Positions 52,701 through 62,200 of a DNA stretch of 64,000 bases are shown piece by piece (position 1 is the stretch's first letter; each line of letters opens with the position of its first letter). The translations under genes and the position numbers were made by a program. This DNA comes from Sphaerolaimus hirsutus (lineage: Eukaryota > Nematoda > Chromadorea > Monhysterida > Sphaerolaimidae). The stretch is taken from assembly GCA_964036195.1 (NCBI GenBank), contig OZ038456.1, positions 3,100,001 to 3,164,000 on the forward strand. The letters run 5' to 3'. The notes below the pieces were generated by a model. That model saw only the letters and a list, made by a program, of their open reading frames with translations, was not told where the DNA came from and made no database searches.

Positions 52701-55700
52701 ATTTCGTACCAGTTGGTTAGATTATCTGCGGCGCACTGCAATGCATGATCTGAAGGATGAAGATTGCGTGGTGCTCCCAGACTGTTGCCCGCATGACGAC
52801 CACAATGACACGCTTACTAGAATCGAGTGGAGGGTTTTGCGTGACGCCCCATTAGACCCATTCCTAAATGAGCCCCCTGTGATTTTGTCCCCGCGTACGT
52901 TTTCGAGCACATGCGTTGATAAAATGGCCGAATTTAGAGACAAAACGTCCGCAGTGCCTCGCCAGCGAGCGTATTCTGAGCCACCGTATAATAATCAAGT
53001 CTTTGGCGCTTTGTTTACAGTTTTCACCATCGCCGTGGTGATGGCGTGCTTGAGCTTGATGCCGTTGGCGGGGGCCACGACGATGCCGGACACGCCACTG
53101 CTGTGCAGCGACCTGACCGATCATTACGACTTGTACACCTACCCCGACCTGCCTAATTGCACCGCGTTAGTCGATTCTGCTGTGTCGTTGACTAAACCGG
53201 TTCCCCTGAAACTTACTATTTACAAACGCAATATGGTAGAGTATCGTGCCACTGCGTATCGATGTGTAGCGGCCACGCGGTCGGCTCATACATACCAGAA
53301 CTTCTGGGGTGACGTCACTTTGGAACATTTTGACTCGCAGCCGCGTGCGGTAGATCCCTCGGAGTGTGAGAGCATGATGAAGTACCATAAGTGCAACGAC
53401 GGCGCGCTTCAGCCAGTGGACGAGCTGAGCAACGCATGGGACACTCAATACCCGACAAACGTGAGTTACTCGGGGCACGGGCTGTACTGTTGCAGCTGGT
53501 TAATTACCAAGACCCCGCAGTGTGGGTTGTTTAAGGGAGATGTACGCATGCGCTACGGCGCCAAGGTTATGCAAAGTACGTTAGGAGAAGTGTCAAAGTG
53601 TAATTACGAGGAGGGCACCTGTACCCTACCCGACGGTAGCCAATTAGTCTGGAAACCAAACCCAAAGGCTGAATGCCCCTATGAGAAATGGCAAGAAATA
53701 GCTGGGTTAATTAGACAAGATATTTGGCTCGCGCGTGATCACACTTTGGCATTGTCATTTCGAGCAAAAGAAGAAATCATTTCATGTGGTGAAAAACTAT
53801 GGAAATCAGACCAGGATATTGTTGTGGCGCCGTTCGAAATCCCCCCAATTAGGTATGTGCGGGAAAAGCGTCGCGCAGCACGCCCCGGATTTGGCGTAGT
53901 GGACACCGGTCACTTGGCCGCAGCGATGCAAGCGGTGTACGAGACATCTGAGCAAACTATGCGTGCACAGGCCGTGTCTACTTGTAGGCATGTGCAACAC
54001 TTTCAGGAACTTCTTCGCTTAGCCATGACCGAGCACCCGACGACCACGGCGCGCTGGTACATGCGCGACAATGAGATATTGGCCAAGGCGGCGCCAGACG
54101 GATTTCTAGTGCATAAGTGCTTTGCGGTAAAGACTTATCAGTTGGGTACCGAAACAGGTAAAGGCGCGTGCCACGCTACGGTCCCAATACGAATGAAATT
54201 GCATGGACAGAATGTGACCTTGCATTTGGATACAATTACAAATGCCCTTCTGTTCCAGCCGGTTATGGGAACGTGCACAAATCGCCACAACCGTGTGTTG
54301 AAATTGCATGGGCAGTGGTACAAGTATTTACCTGAGAAAGGCGCCCTGGAACATATCCCCGTTTACAACACCCACAGTTTCCCACACAGGTGGCAACTCG
54401 AACGACCGACGGACGTGCACCATCAGATCTTTGCCGCAACGACAATGTACAATTTGTCTGAGCTGCTGCCGACCACCACGCTGAACGACGTGTGGCACTC
54501 ATACGCGATTGTGCGGCGCGTGCATGGAATGCCGACGCATGCGGTTGATGGCAGTTTACAATCGCATCGATTAATGGCCAGGTCAATGGTAAGCGTGGGA
54601 TTTTGGGATTTTGACGCCTTAAGGTCATGGCTGCAGATATGGATTTACCTGGTGTGCGCCATAGTGACTTGCCAGTATTTATTAGCAGCTCTGTTAGCCG
54701 CCGCGCCCCCGGCAGCTACGACGCTAATTGAACGAGCGCGCCGACGACTGCGACGGGAGTCGAGGCCGCTAATTACCAGACACAGAGACGCAGGTAAGCG
54801 TAGCTTTATGAAAAGCTATGACGGCCGATTGACCGTGTTGAATCCGACAACAGGTGCGTCCGAGCGCGCATCAGATGACACGGTAACGGTACAGATGTTT
54901 CCATCAATTGAATATAATCACCAATTAGAAATGGCGGAAATTTCCATGAGCCCATCAGTGGATAGAATCAGAATGATTACGCTATCAAAAGATGAACAGG
55001 AAAATATAAAGTCTGTCGTCGCGAGGCGGAACGGGCCTGTGCATGTCTACTACAGTCCTGCAGTCCCCGTGTGCATGGACGGCATCATGTACCACCGATG
55101 TTTGCTGGACACCGGCGCCATGCGCTCGTTATGCAGCAGAGACGTGTTCCAGGAGCATCGACATGGACATGACGCCGTTGAAGAAACTTCTCCCATTTCT
55201 CACATGCGATGCGCTGCGGATTCTAAGCTAATGATAATTGGTCAGTTGGAAATGCCCATTGATATAGGGGGACACACGTTCCGTGTTGTTTTTCAAGCCA
55301 TCGATGGGCTGGTTGACAATTTAATTTTGGGCGCGGACGTGCTGCGGCACATGATAATTGACATGCCCGCGCGCCTCTTAAAAATCCCCTCAGTAGGCGT
55401 CAGCATTCCCTTTGATAACCACAAGCCGGACGTGCAGATTCGTGCAGTGTTTGCATTAGTCACAGCGGCTACCGAAATCAAGGCAAGGCATGAAGCAATG
55501 GTGCCGGTGCGCCTATCAGCTCCAGTTAGCTACCGCACATTTACGGTCACTGGGCTGGAATCTGTAAACTTGAAGGATGGGGTAGTTGCCGCATCTGCAG
55601 CATATGAAACAAGTGACGAGGTGTTTCTAATGAGGGTCGCAAACGTGCGTGATCAACCGGTTACCTTGCAGATGGAACAAAAAATCGGCTTGGTTGAGCC

Positions 55701-56283
55701 CGTCGATTGTGTTCTGAAAGTCAAAGCCGGCGACCCCCCGGAGGAATGGATACGGCAGTGCCGCGCCAACGAAGCGACAGAGCCGGTATCTTCAAGCGTT
55801 CCAGAGAAGGTAATTGAAGACCACTTAGGTGAGCCATTGCATGTGAAATGTCCAGATGGACACGAAATGGAATTTTCTGTGCCCCAAACATTGTCGGAAA
55901 ATGAGCGCAAGGAACTTGCAGCCGTACTTTTGAAGCACAAAGGCGCCTTTGCGAGACACAAGTACGACATAGGGTACAGTGAATTAGTCGATTATCGACT
56001 GCAATTGACTGATCGAAAACCGATTGCGTGCCGCATGTATCGGTTGAGCCTGGATGACCAGCAATACTTGGAAAAGCACCTGCGCTGTCTAATTGAACAC
56101 GACATAATTGAAACAAGCACAAGCCCATACTGCGCTCCCACATTAGTTGTTTCTAAACCTGATGGTTCTAAACGCATGGTCATTGATTACAGGCGATTAA
56201 ACTTGGTTTTGCATGCGCCGCAATTTCCATTGCCGAGGCTGGATGACACCGTGGATGCACTCAGCAACTGCAAGTTTTTTTAG
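49777..56283 (+). CDS. ORF1: Gag, Env-like glycoprotein, protease and RT start in one frame
   Basis: About 2168 codons; the frame is open from 49753 but has no ATG until 50632 (MTSTPPPG, good context), so 49777 is a GTG and not a trusted start. Order (residues from 49777): Ala/Glu/Arg-rich coiled region (1-70), capsid (about 500-695, WDILCDALGVSMRSRQKLLP), zinc knuckle CWECGSPDHFRYQC (769), RG-rich box, then an Env-like unit: hydrophobic signal/anchor (1077-1101), Cys-rich ectodomain, basic REKRR cleavage-like site (about 1361), second ectodomain half with NVT and NLS sites, membrane anchor (WLQIWIYLVCAIVTCQYLLA, 1617). Then protease LLDTGAMRS (1777) with ILGADVL, and RT to residue 2168. Env between nucleocapsid and protease is highly unusual. 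Confidence 0.9.
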   Translation: METLRSGGPASIPGSVEEVWRAAEQLQKRTRREAALRRAQQTADAQDAEVEQVRVEAGAQEAEAEAERAQEAATWTRRTEDSTPVVRPVLQFGIARAGTGGSRWDTPACAPGALPTGAARRASSGGTETERPPDSPLLRPDRPVSAEPGREQRKSSKWGLFRRPWGKSGRSSPVSTGSGSQADSAGYAGEDEPVSSSAYQRRSGETSVNLIDTPVAIPDINIEFPSLAEELEEAENSLGELQLSAPRSSSTPRELASAQGSIESCVSSNRARRRIVGPSPINQSRMTSTPPPGSSVTTAPATLTTVTTTPAAANQVTPGQILTAATAADPGRETTGYTREGWTFPGMIQLLHQWSGELNRAGPAAISVNASTADKNKLQAIRLGLSMYTSVGNPSALEQATTQFLAFCSNRGLIPPIASAANATLGAGTAPGNTTAQTVPPPASVNGSAGGSGAAPAPANATAQPATSVINLAGQPGPSSPGSSGSLSPAPNPTDPDYLAQHQVPHGTAATLTALATQCDAFTGRADKSFKDWRRKWDILCDALGVSMRSRQKLLPIFLQKNANSIFVARRRELRALDYKAMMDRLEELFANPNAQHHAQREFIESTQSPTESVLDWATRLERAVKRAYPMLHSAQREGMCITKFHQGLDKDIRRNLAVHANISWKELVDNARMQESYKNLETVQKEHAKSASEIVAETSNQVMERIMAMNLHPSVQSMEAEGAENAKLKAKERALDERQKKLDAQEAKMMGAPRPRRELPPKRFENGCWECGSPDHFRYQCPNKPPPEPSAGNDSNQRGRGGDFRARGRGGGRGRGRGQGGQYPQNFGYPGGWVPMQLSQPMTVPSSQMMQPVYVQSQQPAAIGWHPQPPPAQRPLESQQGQSSSVLLLNPTTVTQVGECTYKAVTESSPSYARILFHHDQLLTLQGLEPEAPDEEEMEEQPVASLQCKMHALMVDREQWISHWAYQREATSILFRTSWLDYLRRTAMHDLKDEDCVVLPDCCPHDDHNDTLTRIEWRVLRDAPLDPFLNEPPVILSPRTFSSTCVDKMAEFRDKTSAVPRQRAYSEPPYNNQVFGALFTVFTIAVVMACLSLMPLAGATTMPDTPLLCSDLTDHYDLYTYPDLPNCTALVDSAVSLTKPVPLKLTIYKRNMVEYRATAYRCVAATRSAHTYQNFWGDVTLEHFDSQPRAVDPSECESMMKYHKCNDGALQPVDELSNAWDTQYPTNVSYSGHGLYCCSWLITKTPQCGLFKGDVRMRYGAKVMQSTLGEVSKCNYEEGTCTLPDGSQLVWKPNPKAECPYEKWQEIAGLIRQDIWLARDHTLALSFRAKEEIISCGEKLWKSDQDIVVAPFEIPPIRYVREKRRAARPGFGVVDTGHLAAAMQAVYETSEQTMRAQAVSTCRHVQHFQELLRLAMTEHPTTTARWYMRDNEILAKAAPDGFLVHKCFAVKTYQLGTETGKGACHATVPIRMKLHGQNVTLHLDTITNALLFQPVMGTCTNRHNRVLKLHGQWYKYLPEKGALEHIPVYNTHSFPHRWQLERPTDVHHQIFAATTMYNLSELLPTTTLNDVWHSYAIVRRVHGMPTHAVDGSLQSHRLMARSMVSVGFWDFDALRSWLQIWIYLVCAIVTCQYLLAALLAAAPPAATTLIERARRRLRRESRPLITRHRDAGKRSFMKSYDGRLTVLNPTTGASERASDDTVTVQMFPSIEYNHQLEMAEISMSPSVDRIRMITLSKDEQENIKSVVARRNGPVHVYYSPAVPVCMDGIMYHRCLLDTGAMRSLCSRDVFQEHRHGHDAVEETSPISHMRCAADSKLMIIGQLEMPIDIGGHTFRVVFQAIDGLVDNLILGADVLRHMIIDMPARLLKIPSVGVSIPFDNHKPDVQIRAVFALVTAATEIKARHEAMVPVRLSAPVSYRTFTVTGLESVNLKDGVVAASAAYETSDEVFLMRVANVRDQPVTLQMEQKIGLVEPVDCVLKVKAGDPPEEWIRQCRANEATEPVSSSVPEKVIEDHLGEPLHVKCPDGHEMEFSVPQTLSENERKELAAVLLKHKGAFARHKYDIGYSELVDYRLQLTDRKPIACRMYRLSLDDQQYLEKHLRCLIEHDIIETSTSPYCAPTLVVSKPDGSKRMVIDYRRLNLVLHAPQFPLPRLDDTVDALSNCKFF

Positions 56284-58996
56284 CAGTGCCGATATTAATC
56301 AGGCTTTCTATAACATTGCACTGCATCCCGACGACAGACACATCACTTCATTCCGTAATATTTTTGGTCAATTCCAATTAAAGAGATTACCTATGGGATT
56401 AAAATGCTCACCAAGTTTGGCACAAAGGTGTTTTGAGCTTGCAATGGCGGGATTGATTCATCGCAATGTGCTATTGTACATTGACGACTTGTTAATTTAC
56501 AGTCAGGATTGGAAAACCCATTTGAGTGACATTGGCCAAATTTTGGATCGATTGATCAAAAATAACTTCAAAATTAGTCCCCGTAAGTGTTTTTTCGCAC
56601 GCATTACCGCGGTAAAATTTCTGGGCTTCATGATCGGCCGTGAGGGCATTTGCATTCCCATGGACAAACGCAATATTATCTCAGAATGGCCCCTCCCGAA
56701 AACTGTCAAGGAAGTCAAAGGGTTTTTGGGAGCAGTGGGATTTTTCAGACGCATGATACACAGGTGCGCCGAAATAGCAGTGCCGCTATCGAATTTGACA
56801 CGCACCGGTCCGCGCGAGAACTACGATGGAAACGCGCCGGTAGATCTCAACGACAATCCTGAGGCTCTGAGAGCCTTCTTCCAATTAAAAGAAATACTAT
56901 TACACAGCCCCTGTTTGCAATACCCGAACCCAAATAAAACGTTCATCGTAATTACAGACGCGTCACAAATTGCGGTCGCTGGAGTGCTGGTGCAGCGAGC
57001 CGACGAAAAATCTGGACTGCATGCGTGCGCGTTCTACAGCCGGAAGTTGACTGAGGTTCAGAGCAGATGGCCCGCCATCACTCTAGAGGCTTACGCAATT
57101 TTTGAGAGCGTCCGAAATTGGCATTGCTACTTGGCGGGACGCCCCTTTGAAGTGTGGACTGATGCCAAAAGTATCCCTTGGGTGAAGAACCCCAATTTGG
57201 AGGCTACACCACACGCCGCATTGCATAAGTTTGCATTGGCCATTGCCCCGTATCAAATTACATTCAAGCATTTGAAAGGAAAATGCAATGAGCTCGCAGA
57301 TGCTCTGTCCCGAAGGCGCGATGCGCCAATAACTTTCGACGAGAAATTAGAACTTGACGAAGCATTTGAGCAATTTGCACTCATTAAAATATCACACAAT
57401 AAAACTGTCGCGACACAGACCGCAATCGACCCGTGGGATACGGTAGCTACTGTTTCCAGACGCGCGCCCATCAAGGAACCAATGAGGACACGCGCGCGTG
57501 CGAGGGCGGAGTCTGCGGCGCGTGACCACATCCCTGGGACAATGGACACGCGACAGCCGACGAACAATGGGGTGGAGCCAATTACCGGACTCACTACCGT
57601 AGGTCCACAAACAATGGCTGGTGGCCCCGCGGCTACCGAAGTGCGCGTCAACGGTTTTCACACTGATCACGTTTTGCCCCCGTTTGTCCCCATAATTGAA
57701 TTGAAACGCTTGCAGATGCAAGAAGCGTATATAGTGAATTTGATGGAAGTTTGTAAGGATGCACCTGGACAATGTGTGCCACCGTTTTTCATTGACCAAT
57801 ATGGAATCATGCGAAAAAGGGCTGAGGCTTCAATAGTACCGGGGATCAAGTTGTATGATCCTGTGTGTATTCCAGCCTCACTGTGCCCGCTAGTATTCGA
57901 ACTAGCACACAATCACCCTACAGCGGGACATCTGGGAATAATGAAAACGTTCGAAAGATTACAGGAATTTGCGTGGTTCCCAAATATGCGCCCCGAGAGC
58001 GCGCATTGGGTCGCCACGTGCCCTTTGTGTTGTGCGCGAAAAGGACTCAGGCAGTCGATGCAGACTTTGATGGCGTGCCGGAAAATCGCGCGATCTCCCG
58101 GCGATGTCATCGCAGTCGACGCCGTTGGCCCGCTGCCACGCACGCGGCGCGGGCACAAACACGTGTTGGTTTTCGTTGACCAGTGCACGCGATTTGGTAT
58201 CGCTGTTCCGGTACCCGATATCCGGCAGGATACTGTAGCATTTGCATTCTTGCTACACATTCTTCCCATATTTAGCGTACCCGGCGCCATTTTGAGCGAT
58301 AACGCGCCAAGCTTTGTCGAAGGGGCATTCAAAAGATTGTTATTGTATTTCAATACCCTTCAGCATCGCTCATTTGCGTATATGCCAAAAGGCAACGGAA
58401 TGGTGGAGCGCCGAAACGGTGTTCTGATGGAAATCGTGTCCCATTACGTGAACCAAACTCATTCCGATTGGGATTACCACTTAGGCGCCGCGGTGCATGC
58501 GTACAATACGTCGAAACACCCGGCAATGGGCACCACGCCGTACGCACTTTTGTTTGGGCGCCCAGCCGCGTCGCTATGGGAAAGAATGTTGACGCCCCCC
58601 GCGCCTGGCGCAATGCTACCCGAGTCGACAGATAAGCACGGTGAACCCACCGAGCTCGCGCAGCGTCTCTCGGCGGCGCGCAATGCGGCGCATACCGCGC
58701 TTAGGAATGCTCAATTGAAAGAGCAATACTACGCCAATCGCCGCGCCCGCCATTTGAATTTGAAGCCGGGCCAAGCGGTTCGTATTTTCACTCCGCGCTT
58801 GACCGATCAGACCGGCCCTTGTAAAAAATTTGCTGCTTTCTTTTTAGGCCCCTACGAATGCATTCGCTATGCTCATCCGCTTGTAACTATTTATAATGAT
58901 ACTAATGATAAGATTTATGTAGTGCATGCGGATCGCTGTAAACCAACGCTTGAAAACATTATCCCCACCTGTACGCAGAATCTCGGCCCTACTTAG
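56213..58996 (+). CDS. ORF2: RT (continued), RNase H and integrase
   Basis: Coding in practice from 56284, where RT continues from ORF1 (SADINQAFYNIALHPDD) after a T-run. RT catalytic YIDD (about 56477), then RNase H (VITDASQIAVAGVL; AFYSRKLTEVQ; LADALSRR end), integrase zinc motif (HNHPTAGH...CPLCC), D-D-E core (AVDAVGP, LSDNAPS, GMVERRN) with the usual spacing, and a C-terminal domain ending LGPT. Ty3/gypsy order. No Env or other domain follows integrase before the stop; the helicase starts 240 bp later. Confidence 0.95.
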   Translation: MRRNFHCRGWMTPWMHSATASFFSSADINQAFYNIALHPDDRHITSFRNIFGQFQLKRLPMGLKCSPSLAQRCFELAMAGLIHRNVLLYIDDLLIYSQDWKTHLSDIGQILDRLIKNNFKISPRKCFFARITAVKFLGFMIGREGICIPMDKRNIISEWPLPKTVKEVKGFLGAVGFFRRMIHRCAEIAVPLSNLTRTGPRENYDGNAPVDLNDNPEALRAFFQLKEILLHSPCLQYPNPNKTFIVITDASQIAVAGVLVQRADEKSGLHACAFYSRKLTEVQSRWPAITLEAYAIFESVRNWHCYLAGRPFEVWTDAKSIPWVKNPNLEATPHAALHKFALAIAPYQITFKHLKGKCNELADALSRRRDAPITFDEKLELDEAFEQFALIKISHNKTVATQTAIDPWDTVATVSRRAPIKEPMRTRARARAESAARDHIPGTMDTRQPTNNGVEPITGLTTVGPQTMAGGPAATEVRVNGFHTDHVLPPFVPIIELKRLQMQEAYIVNLMEVCKDAPGQCVPPFFIDQYGIMRKRAEASIVPGIKLYDPVCIPASLCPLVFELAHNHPTAGHLGIMKTFERLQEFAWFPNMRPESAHWVATCPLCCARKGLRQSMQTLMACRKIARSPGDVIAVDAVGPLPRTRRGHKHVLVFVDQCTRFGIAVPVPDIRQDTVAFAFLLHILPIFSVPGAILSDNAPSFVEGAFKRLLLYFNTLQHRSFAYMPKGNGMVERRNGVLMEIVSHYVNQTHSDWDYHLGAAVHAYNTSKHPAMGTTPYALLFGRPAASLWERMLTPPAPGAMLPESTDKHGEPTELAQRLSAARNAAHTALRNAQLKEQYYANRRARHLNLKPGQAVRIFTPRLTDQTGPCKKFAAFFLGPYECIRYAHPLVTIYNDTNDKIYVVHADRCKPTLENIIPTCTQNLGPT
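56274..56284 (+). other. One-base slip in a T-run inside RT
   Basis: ORF1 reads AAG TTT TTT TAG and stops. Six T instead of seven would join ORF1 and ORF2 without loss of any residue. It falls in the RT palm just before the DINQAF motif, where retroelements do not normally place programmed shifts. An assembly error, a disabling indel, or a slippage site. Confidence 0.8.
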
Positions 58997-59236
58997 ACTC
59001 TCATTGCGGTAAAGCCCTTAAGTGGCTATCGACGTAGCCACTGAGCAAATTAATTAACTGTGTTCCCGTAATTCGATTAATTCCCTCCTCACGTAAGTTT
59101 GATAAACTTGTGATCCCAAGTGTGTGTGAGTGCGGTTGTAATTCGCTGGTACACTAGTGGGCTCCGAGAGTCCACTGCAGTGCCGGTGATTGATTGTGAT
59201 TAATTGCACTCTTCCTTAAAACTTAAAAAACGTAAC
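58997..59236 (+). other. Spacer between integrase and helicase ORFs
   Basis: 240 bp without an ORF, with GTAAGTTTG (59093) and AATTAATT motifs. Expression of the helicase needs a spliced or internal-promoter transcript, or reinitiation; none can be proved here. Confidence 0.5.
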
Positions 59237-62200
59237 ATGGCCGGAAGGAGCATGGGCGCCAAACGGCAGCACAATGGCCGGCGTGCCAGCGCCGCGGGCT
59301 CGGGCTTCACGAAAGCCACCACCCAACGTGGCGAACCGGGCGCCACCATACCGCCCCCCAAGGTGGATCACCAGTGGGGTGAGAACCAGCGGCCCCCGCC
59401 GCCCGTCTACGCGAAGCGGATGTTCGCCGGCTGGGTGGACCGTGTCTATTGGAGACACGACACTGCAGACCGGGAATACTACCAAGCCCACGTGCGACTT
59501 CACGACGACGCGCTGGCCGAGCTGGCCGAGAACGACGAATGGAACGACGCCGACAACGTGTACCCGTTCTTCACCTACTCGACCAACATCGCGCGCGGCG
59601 CCCGCGACCGCCGCACGTCGGTCGTGGTGGCGCAGTACGCCAGCGTCAACGAGAAGTACGGCCCGGAGCTGCACTTGCCGCTTGTCAGACACGGTATGAA
59701 GTTTACGGCCAGGTATGTGCAGCGTTGCACTGCCAAGCCCGACTACTGGGAGTTCTTTGACATTAAATTGGACATGAACAAAAGCGCTAGCCCCCTATTG
59801 GTGGCAGTGCCCGTCGTCGTAACCGTACAGGGACGCGCCCCGGCCGACCATGAATACGACGCGCAGCGCGACGAGGTCGGCTACCAGCGCTACTCAACGA
59901 ATTGGCGGTCGCTGCGGCTGCGAGTGGCGTTCACGCCCCGTCGCTACAAGGAGCTGCCGGAGTTGGGCGCGGGCGAGCGCAACGACTGCGGCCCGGAGCG
60001 CTTGGCGTTCGCGCACCGCGAATACACCATGCCCGGCAACCCGATCCCGAGTGCAGGTATGTTGGGGATTGCACACGTCGAGTTTCACGACCTGAACAAC
60101 GACGTGTTTGACAACGTCTATTACGCCCATGCGTATGGCGTTTTCTTGCTCGAAAAATCGGCGCTGGAAGATTTTTACTTCCACGACCCCCACGAGGTGG
60201 AATTGAACCGGGTGCACCCGCCGCACCTGCGCACCAAGTACGTGATGCTGGCCGCAGCATACATGTACCACGAGTCCTTGTTGCGTTTCCGAGCGGCACG
60301 CGCCACGGCGGTGCGCGCGCTAATTGAGTGGGAAGCGACCGACGCAGGTACCAAGGCGTGCATCACGATCAACAGGCCGGACCTGGCCGACGCCGTCAAC
60401 GACGAGCAGGAGCAGATGGACGAGCAGCAGAGACGCGCGAACGCGCAAATCAACGCGCTACCCCAGCTGCTGGTCGGCGCCGGACCGATGTCGGTGCTGA
60501 CGTTGACCAAGGCGATGCCCGACGACGACAGGCCCGACCCGACGCAGCCAAAGTTGCAACTGCGAGTGGCCACCTTAGAGGTAAGTCCGGAGCGGGCTGT
60601 AATTGTGGGCAATTTGGACTTGAAATTGAGCCAGGCGGCGCTCCCGTCCGAGCTCGAGAACGGCGACTACATGGTGCGCACCACCAATGAGTCGCCCAAC
60701 TACGTGCGAACCATGCGCTCTTTGCAAGGCGCTATCGAGCGCCTGAACGAAGGTTGGAGACCGTCCAACATACGCTCGGGCAATGTCCTAAAACTGGGTG
60801 ACCAGATCGCCATTGCCATTGTGTATGATGATCGGTTGTCCGACACGTTCACCCAGTGGTCACACATCCGCGCCACAGCCGCGCCCCTAGAAGACGAAAT
60901 CCGTCAGGGCACGTCCGAAGCGCTGCTGGTGAGTAAGCCCGGCGAGTTCAAGCCGTTGGGAGGCCAGGCGAAAACCCTGGCGGCCGTTTTAGCCGCCTTG
61001 AAGCTGGCGTGGCCGCTGTTGCTCATGTGCGACTCCCCGTTCGGCACTGGCAAGACCACTGTGCAGAACCAGGTGGCGTACATGTGCTCGTTGTACTTCA
61101 ACCAGTTTAATGGTCGCCCATTCCCAGACAGTAATTCCACCCTTTCCTCCGACATCACTTCCAACGCCAAGTACCACTCCACTATCGTCACGTGCACTGT
61201 CAACTCGGCGACGGACGAGAGCGCTAGGCGCGCTGTGCAAAACATGCAGCGCACCGGCTGCGACGGCGTGCACGATGCCGTGCGCCGCCTGCTGCTGGGC
61301 CGCAAGCAGTGGTCCGAACTGCCCGCCGCACAAGTTAAGGACATGCTGCAAGAGCCCGGGTACGTCGAATATTTGAAATTGAGAGCGGCGTTCGCTGTAA
61401 GGGTGCTGAGCCCCCTGTTGGAAACCCAGGAGGTCTACAGCGACCTCGCTGTAGACGACCTGCCCGCGCTGCACAAAATAGCGCAGGACACCCCTTTCTC
61501 GGTCGCGCGGATCGACGCCCAGTGGATAGAGCTGGTAGACCAGTACTGGGCGGTGAAAACTGAGTACGAGACTGTGCACTCCATCGTCGCAGGTCCCAAT
61601 CAAACCCCCCAGCAGGTGATGAAGGCGCTCATGGAGAAGGTGCCGCACCTGGTCGTCACTGGCGAGGACGACGACGAAGAATGGGACGACGACAACGACG
61701 AGGTCGTAGCGGGTCGCACGGGCGTCGACGTGAACGACCCGGACCTCGAGGACACGGACTGGGGCCGCGTGCTGCGCAGGGCCGCCCGGAGGTACGCCAA
61801 GGGCACCGTCAAGCTGCACAAGTACGTTCTGGATTTGTTGCAGCCAGGACAGATCCACGTGACTGTCGATTCGACACATGATGTGCGCATCAAGCACATC
61901 AGGTACTGTGCCATGATAGTGGACGAGGCGTCGCTCGCCACGAACATTTCCATGGTCACAGCGTTGAACCCCGTGTCGCTCCCCCACAACGGCTTAGTCT
62001 TGCTGTTCGGCGACAGCAAGCAACTCACCCGCAAAGTTCAGACCCAGCGATGGGTTGAACCCTTCCTTAATCCCTCTCCATCTTTGATTGATGGACTCAC
62101 AGCGTCCAAAATGTGCCCCTTGCTGCGGCTGGAAACGGTCTTCCGTGGGCACCCCCAGCTGATCAACGCCAACTCGCACGCGGCGTACGAGGGCCGGCTC

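Noticed and set aside
56213-56284. Programmed frameshift between ORF1 and ORF2
   Set aside because: The shift point is inside the RT palm, not between domains; a one-T indel explains it more simply.
60989-61987. 332-codon minus-strand ORF opposite the helicase
   Set aside because: Shadow of the helicase coding frame; overlaps its catalytic motifs.
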